Below are positions 1-9,360 of a stretch of DNA of 64,000 nucleotides, piece after piece. Below the pieces are notes generated by a model. It did not search any database and was not told the DNA's origin. It worked only from the letters and a program-made list of their open reading frames with translations. The translations under genes and the position numbers were made by a program. The DNA lies in contig NZ_JBFAJC010000055.1 of assembly GCF_040655075.1 (NCBI RefSeq), positions 3,536-67,535 on the forward strand, given 5' to 3'. Position 1 is the first letter of the stretch. The number at the start of each line of letters is the position of its first letter. The stretch comes from Actinoallomurus sp040655075. Its GTDB lineage: Bacteria; Actinomycetota; Actinomycetes; Streptosporangiales; Streptosporangiaceae.

Positions 1-81
1 AAGGGCCTCAGCGCCACGGCCCACGACGCCGAACTCGGCAAGATCATCACCGATGGCCGAGGAGACGTCGGGATCAGATGA
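1..81 (+). CDS. C-terminal tail of an unidentified protein (5' end outside window)
   Basis: An open frame runs in from the left edge and ends in TGA; the last 26 residues finish with DGRGDVGIR. The stop overlaps the next start codon in an ATGA junction, so the two genes are translationally coupled and probably work together. The tail is too short to assign a family. Confidence 0.6.
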   Translation, partial: KGLSATAHDAELGKIITDGRGDVGIR

Positions 82-635
82 CCGGGAGCAGAACAAGGAC
101 GTCGAACCGGCCCGGCAGACGGCGACTGACGGCAGCCGCCGGGCTCGCGCTCGTCGTGGCGGCGGCTCTGTACGCGTTCGGCCGGACACACACGCCGAAT
201 TACGACAGCACTCTGTTCGGACGCCGCGGCAACGACGCGAACGCCCTCAAGGCCGAACTCGGCACCGCGCTGCTATGTCTGGCGTTCTTCCAGCTGATAT
301 TGGCGCTGTGGATGTACCGGCGGCTGCCCGGGGCCGGAGCCGCTCCACGCTGGGTACCGCTCGCCCATCGCCTCGGTGGAGCCGTTCTGTTCGTGCTCTC
401 CCTGCCCATCGCCTACCACTGCATCACCGCGTACGGGGTACAGACTTACAGCGCCCGCGTCGCCCTGCACTCCATCGCCGGATGTTTCTTCTACGGCGCG
501 TTCGCCACCAAGGTGCTTCTCGTCCGCAGCCGGTACCTGACCGCCTGGGCACTGCCGCTCGCCGGCGGCACCCTCTTCTCCCTTGTCGCGATCCTCTGGT
601 TCTCAGGGGCGCTCTGGCAGCTGACCCGCTCTTAG
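78..635 (+). CDS. Four-helix membrane protein, DUF6529-like
   Basis: The 185-residue protein has a basic N terminus and about four hydrophobic segments (near residues 17-35, 60-80, 95-115 and 130-180). Histidines sit inside or at the ends of helices (AHRLGG, IAYHCIT, LHSIAGC), a pattern like b561-type haem membrane proteins. The sequence resembles the actinobacterial DUF6529 family, whose function is not established. It overlaps the upstream partial gene by four bases. A redox role is inference from the in-membrane histidines. Confidence 0.7.
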   Translation: MTGSRTRTSNRPGRRRLTAAAGLALVVAAALYAFGRTHTPNYDSTLFGRRGNDANALKAELGTALLCLAFFQLILALWMYRRLPGAGAAPRWVPLAHRLGGAVLFVLSLPIAYHCITAYGVQTYSARVALHSIAGCFFYGAFATKVLLVRSRYLTAWALPLAGGTLFSLVAILWFSGALWQLTRS

Positions 636-981
636 GCCGTCAAATCGTCGCAAATGGGGATGCGCTCTGCATCGAGCACATCTCAGAGTGCCTCTGAATG
701 CGACGAACGGCCCGAGGACGAGCATCCGAGTTAGGACAGCCCGATTGCCAGGTGCGGTTCGACCATCGGGCGAGCCACTACCGGGCCCCCGCACCCGACG
801 ACCATCACCGACGTGCTCGCCAAGCTGGACCGGGCGCGCCTGGATCTGGCGAGAACTTGATCCGCATCTTGCCGTTAGCCTATGCTTACCGTCGGTCAAC
901 TACGGGGTTACAAGTGTCGGCGACGGGGAGCGCGAGCCGAGGGCCGGGCATGCGGTCGCCAGGCCCGAGGAGGCTACGCAA
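636..981. other. Intergenic stretch with one candidate promoter
   Basis: I see no convincing gene here; the open frames are shadows. A possible promoter is TTGATC at 857-862 and TATGCT at 881-886 with an 18-base spacer, pointing at the YbaB-like gene at 982. Support is only the hexamers and spacing. Confidence 0.35.
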
Positions 982-1551
982 ATGAATGATGACCTTGCGA
1001 GCAGACTCCTATCGCTGACGGTCACCGCCACGTCTCCTGATGGACGGATAAGCGCCACTTTCGGCGTTCAAGGCGAGAAGATGGAACTCGCATTTCGTCC
1101 GGGTGAGTACCGGCACTACTCCGAGGCCTCGTTGGCGCAAGAGCTCTCTCGGCTGGCGATGCGTGTCACGGCCGGATATGTGCGGGCCCAGACGAGGCTC
1201 ATCGACGCGGCGATCCCGGATGTCCTGCACGACGACGCCATCGAATACGGACTCGAGGACCGGGAGTTCCGCCGGAGCCTCGCCGGGATCAGGACGGCCG
1301 CCAGGTCGCCGGACGGGCGGATCGCGGTGGCCAGTCAAGCGCTCGCACGCTGGCGCGTGCGCATCTCGGACGGCACGATCCGAGGAGTGCCCGAGGACGC
1401 GTTCACGGCCGGCCTGTTCACCGCGTTCCGTGAGGTCCTGGCCCGTCATCAAGCCGAGGTGCGGAGGCTCAAGGACGAGCACTACGGCTCAGGCATCGAC
1501 GACACCGCACGCCGCCGGACCGCTTCTCCGGAGCGGCGCACACCACGGTAG
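982..1551 (+). CDS. YbaB/EbfC-like protein with two tandem repeats, ESX-locus type
   Basis: The start at 982 is chosen because GAGGAGG lies 9 bases upstream; longer readings have no ribosome site. The 189-residue protein contains two similar halves, each opening with SPDGRI followed by a strand-rich stretch and a long helix (about residues 10-75 and 110-170). This matches the YbaB/EbfC nucleoid-associated fold, copies of which accompany type VII secretion substrates in actinomycetes. The last 20 residues are Arg-rich and probably disordered. Gene order (YbaB-like, lipoprotein, EspC-like, WXG-like) supports an ESX-linked role. Whether it binds DNA is unknown. Confidence 0.65.
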   Translation: MNDDLASRLLSLTVTATSPDGRISATFGVQGEKMELAFRPGEYRHYSEASLAQELSRLAMRVTAGYVRAQTRLIDAAIPDVLHDDAIEYGLEDREFRRSLAGIRTAARSPDGRIAVASQALARWRVRISDGTIRGVPEDAFTAGLFTAFREVLARHQAEVRRLKDEHYGSGIDDTARRRTASPERRTPR

Positions 1552-1573
1552 ACACGATGGGAAGGCGGCGATC

Positions 1574-2476
1574 GTGGCCGACCACAGGGATCCGGTTCGC
1601 ACTGCTGTGCCCGACCGTGCGATGGGCGGCCGAAGCGCTCGGTCGGCACGTCGCATCGTCGCGGTCGGCACACTGATCATGATGGCGACCGCCTGCATGT
1701 CCTCGCACCATCCCGGAGATCACCGTACGCCGCGCGCGCAGCCGTCGACGCACGGATCGTCGTGTGAGGTGCAGGTCGCCGAGTCGGCGGTCACGCGCAA
1801 GGACCACTACTCGGCCGGCGCGCGGGACCAGCAAAACGACCTGTTCCTCGCCAGTGCGATCCTCGAGAATCCGTGCCGGCGAACCGCGACCAATGTCAGG
1901 TTCGTCGTGTCGGCGTTGGACGACCAGGGACACGAGCTGATGTCCGCGGGCCGACCGGTCCAGGCCCACTTCACCATTTCGCTCATCATGCCGGGTCAGC
2001 GGGCCGCCGGCTGGACCTACTTCAACCGCCAGGAGGCGCCCGATGGGGTCGCGAGTTTGAAGGTTCAACTGGACACCGCGCCGCTCGGGGGCGAAGTCTG
2101 CTGGATCGACCCCTCTACCTCGGGCTACCAGACGGCCGCCCGTGCCACCGACGTCACGGTCGGGAAGCGCGATACCAGTCGAACATCGGCGAACGGCCTG
2201 GCCGGCCTGTCCTTCAAGGTGACGTGGAGTCCCGCCGCGTCTTCGCCTGGAAAACGCGGCGCCTCCGTGGTCTTCCGGGACTCGTCCGGGCGGCTGCTCA
2301 ATGCGAACGGCCAGAGCATCGGCGCTCACCTGAAGCCCGCTCAGCGGGTGCGCTTCGACGCATGGGTTCCGGAGAACGCCGACCCGTCGCGGACCGACGT
2401 CCTCCTGGATCCCGAACCGGTGACGCCCGGCCAGCCGTTCTACAGCCCGTCGTCGTCCTGCCTGCCGAGTTCGTGA
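1574..2476 (+). CDS. Putative secreted lipoprotein of the ESX-type cluster
   Basis: About 300 residues. The N terminus has an Arg-rich region, a short hydrophobic stretch and a lipobox-like MATAC, so a lipid-anchored extracellular protein is likely. GTG 1574 is preferred because GGGAAGG lies eight bases upstream; ATG 1622 would also keep the signal peptide. The mature part begins with a Ser/His/Pro-rich linker and continues as a beta-rich region with paired Cys (SSCEV, NPCRR, EVCW, SSCLP). I do not recognise the fold. It lies between the YbaB-like gene and the EspC-like gene, all in the same direction. Confidence 0.6.
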   Translation: MADHRDPVRTAVPDRAMGGRSARSARRIVAVGTLIMMATACMSSHHPGDHRTPRAQPSTHGSSCEVQVAESAVTRKDHYSAGARDQQNDLFLASAILENPCRRTATNVRFVVSALDDQGHELMSAGRPVQAHFTISLIMPGQRAAGWTYFNRQEAPDGVASLKVQLDTAPLGGEVCWIDPSTSGYQTAARATDVTVGKRDTSRTSANGLAGLSFKVTWSPAASSPGKRGASVVFRDSSGRLLNANGQSIGAHLKPAQRVRFDAWVPENADPSRTDVLLDPEPVTPGQPFYSPSSSCLPSS

Positions 2477-2536
2477 CGGGCGGCATCCGGCGATCCCATC
2501 ACCCGATCCAGCGCACCGACAGGAACCGAGGGCGCA

Positions 2537-2953
2537 ATGACAGACTCCTTCGTCGTAGACCTGAACCAGTTGCTGGCCGCCGGCAGGGTCACCCTGCCGC
2601 ACCTGGCCTGGACGTACGCCACGTTGAACAATCGCGTGGCCGACACATCCGGCTTCGACAACGCGGCGTTCACTCCCTGCCCCGCGACCGGAGGGGGGCA
2701 GGACGAGCTTCGCGCGCCGTGGACCGCGCTGCGCAACCGACTCCAGGATGTCCTCGGCCGGTCGGCCAAGAGCTTCGAGGAGGCGGGCACCGCCATCCTC
2801 CACATCGCCGCCAATTACGAGGCCGCGGAAGCCGACACCGCGGCGAAGGTCCGGGAGGCGTGGCGCGGTGGAGCACCCGACGCCGTCATCAGCATTCCTG
2901 ACGACAGGGTACTGCCCGCGCCGCCGCCCCGCGTGATCATGACCCAGAAGTGA
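2537..2953 (+). CDS. EspC-like / DUF2580-type ESX secretion-associated protein
   Basis: A 138-residue helical protein with a short N-terminal strand (SFVVDLNQL) followed by three helices. It has the length and layout of EspC-family secretion-associated proteins co-exported with type VII substrates. No signal peptide is present, as usual for ESX cargo. The C-terminal 25 residues are Pro-rich. It ends 13 bases before the next gene, which has its own GGAGG, so the two are probably one transcript. Assignment is from size, helical pattern and neighbourhood. Confidence 0.6.
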   Translation: MTDSFVVDLNQLLAAGRVTLPHLAWTYATLNNRVADTSGFDNAAFTPCPATGGGQDELRAPWTALRNRLQDVLGRSAKSFEEAGTAILHIAANYEAAEADTAAKVREAWRGGAPDAVISIPDDRVLPAPPPRVIMTQK

Positions 2954-2966
2954 CGGAGGCTACGGC

Positions 2967-3953
2967 GTGTCATATCACCATGCTGACGAGATGAGCGCGT
3001 GCGGCCGGCAGGTGCTGGCGGCCGCGCTCAAGGCGATCCGGCACAACTACAGCGCCACCCTCGACTCGTACAAGGGGCAGGCCGAGATGAACGAGGTCAA
3101 CACCGAGTACGCGGACGTCCCTCAGCTGTTCGCCTCATACGGCATGACCGACCCGGCAAGCTGCCAGTCGGCGGTCGATGACCTGTTCAGCGTCGCCGAC
3201 AATCTCGACCCCACGAACGCGGTAAGAGTGGATCCGCGGAGCGGGGACCCCGGCAAACAGCTCATGAGCCCGCTGCCCAAGCACACCGGAGGATGGACCG
3301 ACCGCCTAGCGATCGCGGAGCGTACGAGGGACATCGGCGCCCATCTCCAGGAGTGGCACGGTGAGGCGCGGACTCAGTTCGACACGTTCTTCGTGAACCA
3401 CATCGACACCGCGGTCCCGCTGCAGGCCGCGCTGGCCAGGTCGCTCGCGCTCATCCTGCAGGCCCATCAGGAGGTCCGGGCCCGCGCGAACGCCGACGTC
3501 TGGGAGATCGGCCAGAAGACCATCCAGGCGCTTCACGCGGAGCTGGCGATGTGCAACTGCTCCCCGTCCACCGTCACGGCGACCATCACCGTCGGCACGG
3601 CCGCCGCGTCGGTGCTGACCGCCGGTGGTGCGCTCGCGGCGGCGATGGCCGCCTTCTCGTTCGCCAATGCAATAACCAATGCCTCGATAGCGGGGTCACG
3701 CGAAGACAAGGCGAAGGTTTCGGGCGCGACCCCGTTGGCGATTCTCGCCAACATGCGGACTGCGATCGGCAAGGTCAAGCAGGCGATAGCCGATCAGGAG
3801 CGCACTCTGGCCTCGCTGACGAACACGCTGGCGGACAACGTCTCCAGCGTCGGGGAGCGCATGGAGATCCCCTCGCCGAACGACGCTCCCGGTTTCCGGA
3901 CGGCAGTCCAGAATCCCGACAGCCCACGCGGATTCCAGCCCACCTCGCGGTGA
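2967..3953 (+). CDS. Large WXG-type ESX substrate with a membrane-prone segment
   Basis: GTG 2967 is preceded by GGAGG at 2955-2959. The 328-residue protein is all-helical, with a WHG turn at W130 between two long helices (the WXG signature). A Gly/Ala-rich hydrophobic segment around residues 195-240 could insert into a membrane or act as a pore helix. The C-terminal part returns to coiled-coil-like helices (residues 255-300). There is no signal peptide. It probably pairs with the EspC-like protein just upstream. No toxin domain is recognisable, so it could be a structural substrate or a pore-forming effector. Confidence 0.6.
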   Translation: MSYHHADEMSACGRQVLAAALKAIRHNYSATLDSYKGQAEMNEVNTEYADVPQLFASYGMTDPASCQSAVDDLFSVADNLDPTNAVRVDPRSGDPGKQLMSPLPKHTGGWTDRLAIAERTRDIGAHLQEWHGEARTQFDTFFVNHIDTAVPLQAALARSLALILQAHQEVRARANADVWEIGQKTIQALHAELAMCNCSPSTVTATITVGTAAASVLTAGGALAAAMAAFSFANAITNASIAGSREDKAKVSGATPLAILANMRTAIGKVKQAIADQERTLASLTNTLADNVSSVGERMEIPSPNDAPGFRTAVQNPDSPRGFQPTSR

Positions 3954-4002
3954 CGCCACTCGACTCCCGGCCCCCAGAAACGCGGACGCTTCCCAGCTCG
4001 GG

Positions 4003-7000
4003 TCAGGCGGCCGGCGTGAGGGTCACGGTGGCGGACTTGGTCTGGGGTCCGGAGGTGACCGTGACCGTCACCGTGCCGGGGCGTACGGCGGTCAGGGTGC
4101 CGGTGGCCGGGTCGAGGATCGCCAGGACGTCGCGGCGGTGGCGGGCGGCCTTGGCCTCCTTCGGGGACGAGGTCACCATCAGGCCCGGGCCGCCGCTCCA
4201 CGTCACGCTGGCCGGGTAGCGGAGCGGGAACTTCAGCCCGAAGCCGCTCGTCACGCCGGTCGCGGCGACCTGCCCCGACCCGCCGGCGGGCACCTGCTCG
4301 GGCGCGGACAGCTCGATGCCGTCGATGAGCGGGCGGCTCTCGGCCTCCAGCCAGCCGCGTGCGCCGGGATTCGGCAGACCGGCCCGTACACGCGCAGGGT
4401 GCGGGTCGACGCCGACGCGCATCCAGCCGAAGAAGCCGCCCTGGTCCGGTGAGCTGTACGGGGTCTTGCCGACGGCCGGGGTGTTCACCTCGAGCACGCC
4501 GTCCGCGCGGGTGACGGCGGCCGTGTGGGCGTGGCCGTTGAACAGCGCGACCGGCTTGCCGGACTCCTCCCTGAACGTCGCCAGCCAGCGTTCGACGAGA
4601 CCTGCCTCGAGCTGGTCGGTGAGCTGGGAGTCACCGGCGCCGGACGGGTCGTGCGGCGGGTGGTGGAAGAGCACGGCGACGCCCGTGACGGAGCGGTCGG
4701 TGGCGGCCTTGTTGAGCTCGTCCTGGAGCGCGGGGATCTGGTCCCAGTCGGACGTACGCAGGCTGCCGGTGTGGGAGTCGAGCAGGATGAACCGCGTGCC
4801 CTTGTGGTCGAACACCTGCCGGGTCTTGCGGCCGGTCGCGCTGACGAAGTTGTCCAATCCGCCCGATCCCAGGCCGGCCTCGTGGTTGCCCGGCACCCAG
4901 TACACCGGCAGCGTCGCCGGGACGTGGTCCTTCAGCAACTGGTTGGCGAACGCGAAGTCCGCCGGGCTGTCGCTGTCGACGAAGTCGCCGTTGACGAGGA
5001 TGAAGTCGGGCTTGGCGGCGACGGCCTGGTCGAGGGCGGCGGCCGCCTGCTTGGCGGGGAAGGAGCCGGCGCCCGCGGCGGCGCTGACGTGCAGGTCGGA
5101 CATGATGGCGTACGTCCAGCGGTCGGCGCCGACGCCGCGCTGCTGCAGGACGTACGGATCAGAGGCGGGTGCCTCGCGGTCGTCGGGCTGCTGGCCGACC
5201 TGGGCGGCGAGGGCGTCGAACTCCAGTTCCCCGGCGTCCTTCTTGTCCTGCGCGGTCTCGACGACGTAGATGTTCAGCAGCGTGATCGGCGTGGCGAACC
5301 CGGCGGGCAGGGTGCCGCTGACGCGCCGCCAGCCGGTCCAGTCGACGCTGAGCGCGAACGTGAACGGCACGTTGGTGGTGCCCTGGGAGCGGAGGGTCGC
5401 GCGCAGCCAGTGCTCCTTGCCGTCTCCCTTCACCCACAGGGCGAGGCCGCTCGCGCCGCTCGGCAGGGTTAGCGGGGTCGGCTGGACGACGGCGTAGCCC
5501 GCGGAGGTGCTGGGCTGGCCGGTGAAGTCGTACGTGAGGCGCAGCGCGTGGTTGCCGGAGGGCGCGCCGGGGCGGTCGGCGGCCTCCACGGTGGCGACCT
5601 TGGCGGTGCCGCGGGCGGCCGACGCGCTCCACGTCTCGTCCGGCTCGAACTCGGCGAGGGACTTGTCGATGAGGCCGACCGACACGGGGAGTTTCGCGGT
5701 GACGCCGCGGACGGTCGCGGTCAGGGTCGTGCCGGTGCCGTTCGCGCCGGGCCTACCGGTGACCTTCAGGTTTCCGTCCGGTTCGACGGTGACGTCGATG
5801 GCGCCCCGGTCATAGCCGAGGGTCACGTCGCGCGGGGCGATGGGCGCGCTGAAGCCGTCGGCGTCGTACCCGGTGAGCCCGACGTCCATCGGCGTGCCGG
5901 GCGTCAGGGTGGCGGCGCGCCGGGTGAAGGCGAGCCGGTGCAGCGGGCCGAGGACGCGCAGGTCGTGGTCGCCGCGCGCGGACCCGGCGAAGGCCCGCAG
6001 CCGGCCGGAGCCCGGGGCGAGGGCGTGGAAGACGCCGCCGCTCACCCGGCCGAGCGGCCCGGCACTCCAGGAGACGTGGCGCCCGCCGATGGGCACCGCC
6101 GCGTACGTCTCGTCGTACCCGGCGGCCGTGACGTCGCGGGTCAGGCCGGGGAAGACGCGGTCGGCGCGCGGCCGTACGTCCAGCCCTTGCAGCGTGCCGG
6201 AGCCCTTGCGGCTGAACAGGCCGACGCCGTTCGGCACGGGCCGCTCGCTGCCGTCGGAGGGGGTGTTGACGACGCTGACGCCCGCGTCGCCGGGGCGGCG
6301 GGCGACGGCCTCGGTGGAGCCTCCGCCGTCGAGCATGTACGCGTCGCCGGCGCCGAGGCGGGCCATCAGCCGGGCCGTGTCGTCGAAGCTCAGTCCGGTG
6401 GAGAAGCTCGACGACCCGTCGACGGCGACGAGAAGGAGGCGGCGGCCGCCGTCGCTCCAGCCGATGGCGGTGCGGGGCTTGAGCGCGTCGTTGCCGGTGC
6501 TCGGCGGGAAGTCGATCGCCTTGCCGTCGCGGACGAGCACGGCGCCGCTGCCGAGCGCCATCTTCAGCTTCGTGTTCGGGGCGAACGAGATCGCCGCCGC
6601 GTCGCCCGGCTTGGCGGTGGCGAGTTGTGCGGCGGCGGCGCCGCGGCCGAGGAGGACGAGGCCGTCGTCGGGGACGGGGGTTGTGGTGAGGTGGTCGTTG
6701 ACCGCGGTCACCTTGCCGCCCGCGACGATGAGCTCGGTGTACGGGCCGGGGTCGCGGATGAGGGTGCGCAGGCCCGGCCCCCACTGCGGGGTGAAGGCGT
6801 CGATGCCGTCGGCGGGCGCGCTCGCGGAGTTGAGCGCGGCGAGGGGACGTTCGACGCCGGCGACGGTGGCCGTGCCCTGGATGGCCAGGTCGGCGAGGCG
6901 GGCGAGGCCGTCGGTGCCGATGGCCGCGACGGTCGACGGCTGGTTCGTGCCCTTGCGGAGGGCGCCGCCCTGGATCTCGGGGCCGATGGCTGCGTTGGTC

Positions 7001-7377
7001 TCGGTGATGTCGAAGTAGTCGCCGTTGACGGCGGCGACCGCGCGCTGCTCGTCGGCGGCCTGCCCGAGCGGCCGGGCCTCGCTGACCTTGCGGCCGACCA
7101 GGTCGACGCCGACCGAGTGGTTCCGCAGGTCGGCGCTGAGCACGTGGACGCGCGTCCAGCCCGTACGGCCGAAGGTGTCGAAGGTGGTACGGACGATCCC
7201 CGGGGCCACCGGCTGGTCGACCCGGTCGGCCTCGATCGACTCGCCGGGCACGGCGGTCTGGTAGGAGGGTGCCGGGACGGGCGGCGGCTGCTCCGCCCGC
7301 GCCGGAACGCTCCAAGCGGGTGCGCCGAGAACGCCCAGGGCAAGGGCGCCCGCGGCCAGCAGGGATCGAACGCGCAT
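4003..7377 (-). CDS. Secreted phosphodiester glycosidase fused to a calcineurin-like phosphoesterase
   Basis: 1124 residues with a cleavable signal peptide (about 1-28). Residues 100-395 match the NAGPA/phosphodiester glycosidase family: VNGDYFDI near 115 and LDGGGSTEA near 350, ending in a PNGVGLF motif. Residues about 420-570 look like Ig/Big-type beta domains and 580-740 like a carbohydrate-binding beta sandwich. A metallophosphoesterase domain starts at 759 with SDLH, followed by NGDFVDSD, GNHEAG, FHHPPH and NGHAH, so all metal ligands are present. A final Big-like domain closes the protein. Start ATG 7377 has a GGAGG site. It likely cleaves sugar-phosphodiester linkages and then removes phosphate outside the cell, for example from wall polymers (inference). 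Confidence 0.85.
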   Translation of the reverse strand: MRVRSLLAAGALALGVLGAPAWSVPARAEQPPPVPAPSYQTAVPGESIEADRVDQPVAPGIVRTTFDTFGRTGWTRVHVLSADLRNHSVGVDLVGRKVSEARPLGQAADEQRAVAAVNGDYFDITETNAAIGPEIQGGALRKGTNQPSTVAAIGTDGLARLADLAIQGTATVAGVERPLAALNSASAPADGIDAFTPQWGPGLRTLIRDPGPYTELIVAGGKVTAVNDHLTTTPVPDDGLVLLGRGAAAAQLATAKPGDAAAISFAPNTKLKMALGSGAVLVRDGKAIDFPPSTGNDALKPRTAIGWSDGGRRLLLVAVDGSSSFSTGLSFDDTARLMARLGAGDAYMLDGGGSTEAVARRPGDAGVSVVNTPSDGSERPVPNGVGLFSRKGSGTLQGLDVRPRADRVFPGLTRDVTAAGYDETYAAVPIGGRHVSWSAGPLGRVSGGVFHALAPGSGRLRAFAGSARGDHDLRVLGPLHRLAFTRRAATLTPGTPMDVGLTGYDADGFSAPIAPRDVTLGYDRGAIDVTVEPDGNLKVTGRPGANGTGTTLTATVRGVTAKLPVSVGLIDKSLAEFEPDETWSASAARGTAKVATVEAADRPGAPSGNHALRLTYDFTGQPSTSAGYAVVQPTPLTLPSGASGLALWVKGDGKEHWLRATLRSQGTTNVPFTFALSVDWTGWRRVSGTLPAGFATPITLLNIYVVETAQDKKDAGELEFDALAAQVGQQPDDREAPASDPYVLQQRGVGADRWTYAIMSDLHVSAAAGAGSFPAKQAAAALDQAVAAKPDFILVNGDFVDSDSPADFAFANQLLKDHVPATLPVYWVPGNHEAGLGSGGLDNFVSATGRKTRQVFDHKGTRFILLDSHTGSLRTSDWDQIPALQDELNKAATDRSVTGVAVLFHHPPHDPSGAGDSQLTDQLEAGLVERWLATFREESGKPVALFNGHAHTAAVTRADGVLEVNTPAVGKTPYSSPDQGGFFGWMRVGVDPHPARVRAGLPNPGARGWLEAESRPLIDGIELSAPEQVPAGGSGQVAATGVTSGFGLKFPLRYPASVTWSGGPGLMVTSSPKEAKAARHRRDVLAILDPATGTLTAVRPGTVTVTVTSGPQTKSATVTLTPAA

Positions 7378-7520
7378 CGAGTCCTCCGTGGGGGTGCCGC
7401 AGGAGGCTAGCGTGCCGGGCGAATGATCACTAACACCGATTTTGACCGGTCGTGGTCGAGCGGATGAACATCTCCCGCGTCACCGGAGGGGTCGCGGAAA
7501 ACGACGAGCCGAGGACCGTC

Positions 7521-8153
7521 TCACCCGGTGCAGAGCCGGCCGCTCAGGGTCTCGTGCGACCAGCGCTCCCACTGCTCCGGCGACCAGCCGCGGTCGCGAA
7601 CGAAGAGCAGATAAAGCTCCGGGCTGAGCAGGCCGAACAGCAGGTCGGCGGCGTACTCCGCCGTGACCTCGTCCCGGATCCCCGGTTTCGTCACCAGTGC
7701 CCGGGCGGCCGCCGTGTGGACGGTCGATCTCGGGTCGACGTCCTGGTCCCATAGCTCGGCGATCCCCGGATCGGCCAAGGTGGCGGCACGCAGCATCTCG
7801 ATGATCGGAGCCACTCGCTCCAGGATCCCGCGCGTGGCGTGGACATGAAGCCGTAGCTGGGCGTCGGCGGTCTCGGAGGCGAGGGCCTCCTGGAACCACG
7901 GACGGTCCATCGTCGCGACCGGCTCGTGGTCACCCGCGATCGACACGTCGACCAGCTCTTTGAGCAGCACGCGCTTGTTGCCGAACGTGAAGTAGATCGT
8001 CTGCACGGCGACGCCGGCCCGGTCGGCGATCTCCTGGAGCGACGTCGCGCCGTACCCACTCTGGACGAACAGCTCGCGTGCGGCCTCCAGCATGCGCCCC
8101 CGCGTCTCCTTGGCCTTCCGTGCCCGCTTGTCCTCGCCCTTGACCTGACTCAT
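7521..8153 (-). CDS. TetR-family transcriptional regulator
   Basis: 210 residues. An N-terminal helix-turn-helix typical of TetR is visible at about residues 15-60 (RMLEAARELF, TSLQEIADRAGV, IYFTFGNKRVLL). The C-terminal ligand domain is unassigned. The gene diverges from the methyltransferase at 8246, and a perfect palindrome lies only 25 bases from its start codon. It therefore probably represses itself and the methyltransferase. Confidence 0.9.
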   Translation of the reverse strand: MSQVKGEDKRARKAKETRGRMLEAARELFVQSGYGATSLQEIADRAGVAVQTIYFTFGNKRVLLKELVDVSIAGDHEPVATMDRPWFQEALASETADAQLRLHVHATRGILERVAPIIEMLRAATLADPGIAELWDQDVDPRSTVHTAAARALVTKPGIRDEVTAEYAADLLFGLLSPELYLLFVRDRGWSPEQWERWSHETLSGRLCTG

Positions 8154-8166
8154 CGCTATAGCTTAT

Positions 8167-8198
8167 CTCTAGATATCAACTCTAGAGTTCAACTCTAG
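8167..8198. promoter_or_regulatory. TetR operator: nested palindromes in the divergent promoter region
   Basis: AACTCTAGAGTT at 8178-8189 is a perfect 12-base palindrome. CTCTAGA at 8167-8173 pairs with TCTAGAG at 8181-8187 as a second inverted repeat, and a further AACTCTAG half site lies at 8191-8198. The cluster sits between the TetR start (8153) and the methyltransferase start (8246), where a local repressor would act on both. Confidence 0.75.
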
Positions 8199-8245
8199 TG
8201 ACGGCGTCGACCGGGCGCGTCACCGACGGCACAGGAGGAACCCCC

Positions 8246-9082
8246 ATGCAGGCCATGACCAACGTCCGGCAAGCGGAAGCGTGGAACGGCTGGGAAGGCG
8301 CCAACTGGGCACGGAACGCCGCCCGTTACGACGCGATGGTCGCGGCCTTCAACGACGCGCTGTTCCGAGCCGCCGCGATCGATGAGGACGACCGCGTCCT
8401 CGACATCGGCTGCGGTACAGGCCAGATCACGCTCGTGGCGGCGCGCCGCGCGTCCCGCGGGCACGTCGTCGGCGTCGACATCTCGGCGCCGATGCTGGAA
8501 CGTGCCCGGGCCGACGCGGCGGAGCAGGGCATCGCCAATGTCAGGTTCGAGCTGGGGGACGCCCAGGTCCATCACTTCCCCGACGGCGGCTTCGACGCCG
8601 CGATCAGCCGCGGCGGGGTGATGTTCTTCGACGACCTGGTCGCCGCGTTCGCCAACATCCGGCGAGGGCTGCGGCCGGACGGGCGGCTCGCGTTCGTGGG
8701 TCCGCAGGGCAGCACCCCCGACAGTGCGTACGCCCGTGCCACCGCAGCGCTGAGGCCGCTGATGCGCGGGCCGTCGCCCGCCGCGCGGGGGATGGGCTCC
8801 CTGGTGGACCCGGCCCGCATCCACGAGGTGCTCGGTGCGGCCGGATTCGCGGACGTGAGCGTCACCGGGGTCGAGGCGCTGATGGACTACGGCCGCGACG
8901 CCACCGACGCGGCGGAGTTCATCCTCGGCCAGGGACCGGTCCGCTTCAACCTGGAAGAGGTCGAGCCGGCCGTCATCGAAAGGACGCGCGAAGAACTGCG
9001 AGCCGGACTCTCGGCGTACGAGACCGCAGAGGGCATCCGCATCCCCGGCGCCGTCTGGCTGGTCAGCGCCGTCCGCCCCTGA
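8246..9082 (+). CDS. SAM-dependent class I methyltransferase (UbiE/Methyltransf_11 type)
   Basis: ATG 8246 is chosen because AGGAGG is placed correctly at 8233-8238; this gives 278 residues, 16 fewer than the longest reading. Motif I is LDIGCGTGQ, the acidic loop is VVGVDIS, and the post-motif GDAQVHHFPDG fits the family. The substrate is not deducible. It is divergent from the TetR gene and probably repressed by it. Confidence 0.85.
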   Translation: MQAMTNVRQAEAWNGWEGANWARNAARYDAMVAAFNDALFRAAAIDEDDRVLDIGCGTGQITLVAARRASRGHVVGVDISAPMLERARADAAEQGIANVRFELGDAQVHHFPDGGFDAAISRGGVMFFDDLVAAFANIRRGLRPDGRLAFVGPQGSTPDSAYARATAALRPLMRGPSPAARGMGSLVDPARIHEVLGAAGFADVSVTGVEALMDYGRDATDAAEFILGQGPVRFNLEEVEPAVIERTREELRAGLSAYETAEGIRIPGAVWLVSAVRP

Positions 9083-9360
9083 GCGTCCGGCATGACACGC
9101 CCGGTCGACCGAGCGGCCCACCCTCCCCTACCTTCTCCCACCACACAAGATCGACGTCCGATACGATCCCGTTTGCCGGGCCGCAGAGTGATTCTGCGGA
9201 GCCGCCCCTTTTCGGACTGACCTCCCTTTGATGTCCGGCCGATCCACGGCGCGCCACTTTCCCCTATTTCCGGGGATCCGTTATTGGTCTGACGCCGTCG
9301 AAGATCCTGGCCGGTATCCGAATTGGACACGGCACCGGCACGGGAACGTGAGGAGATTGC

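Noticed and set aside
5548..7410. Long forward-strand open frame of about 620 codons
   Set aside because: It is the GC-rich antisense shadow of the glycosidase/phosphoesterase gene, low in hydrophobic core patterns and without motifs.
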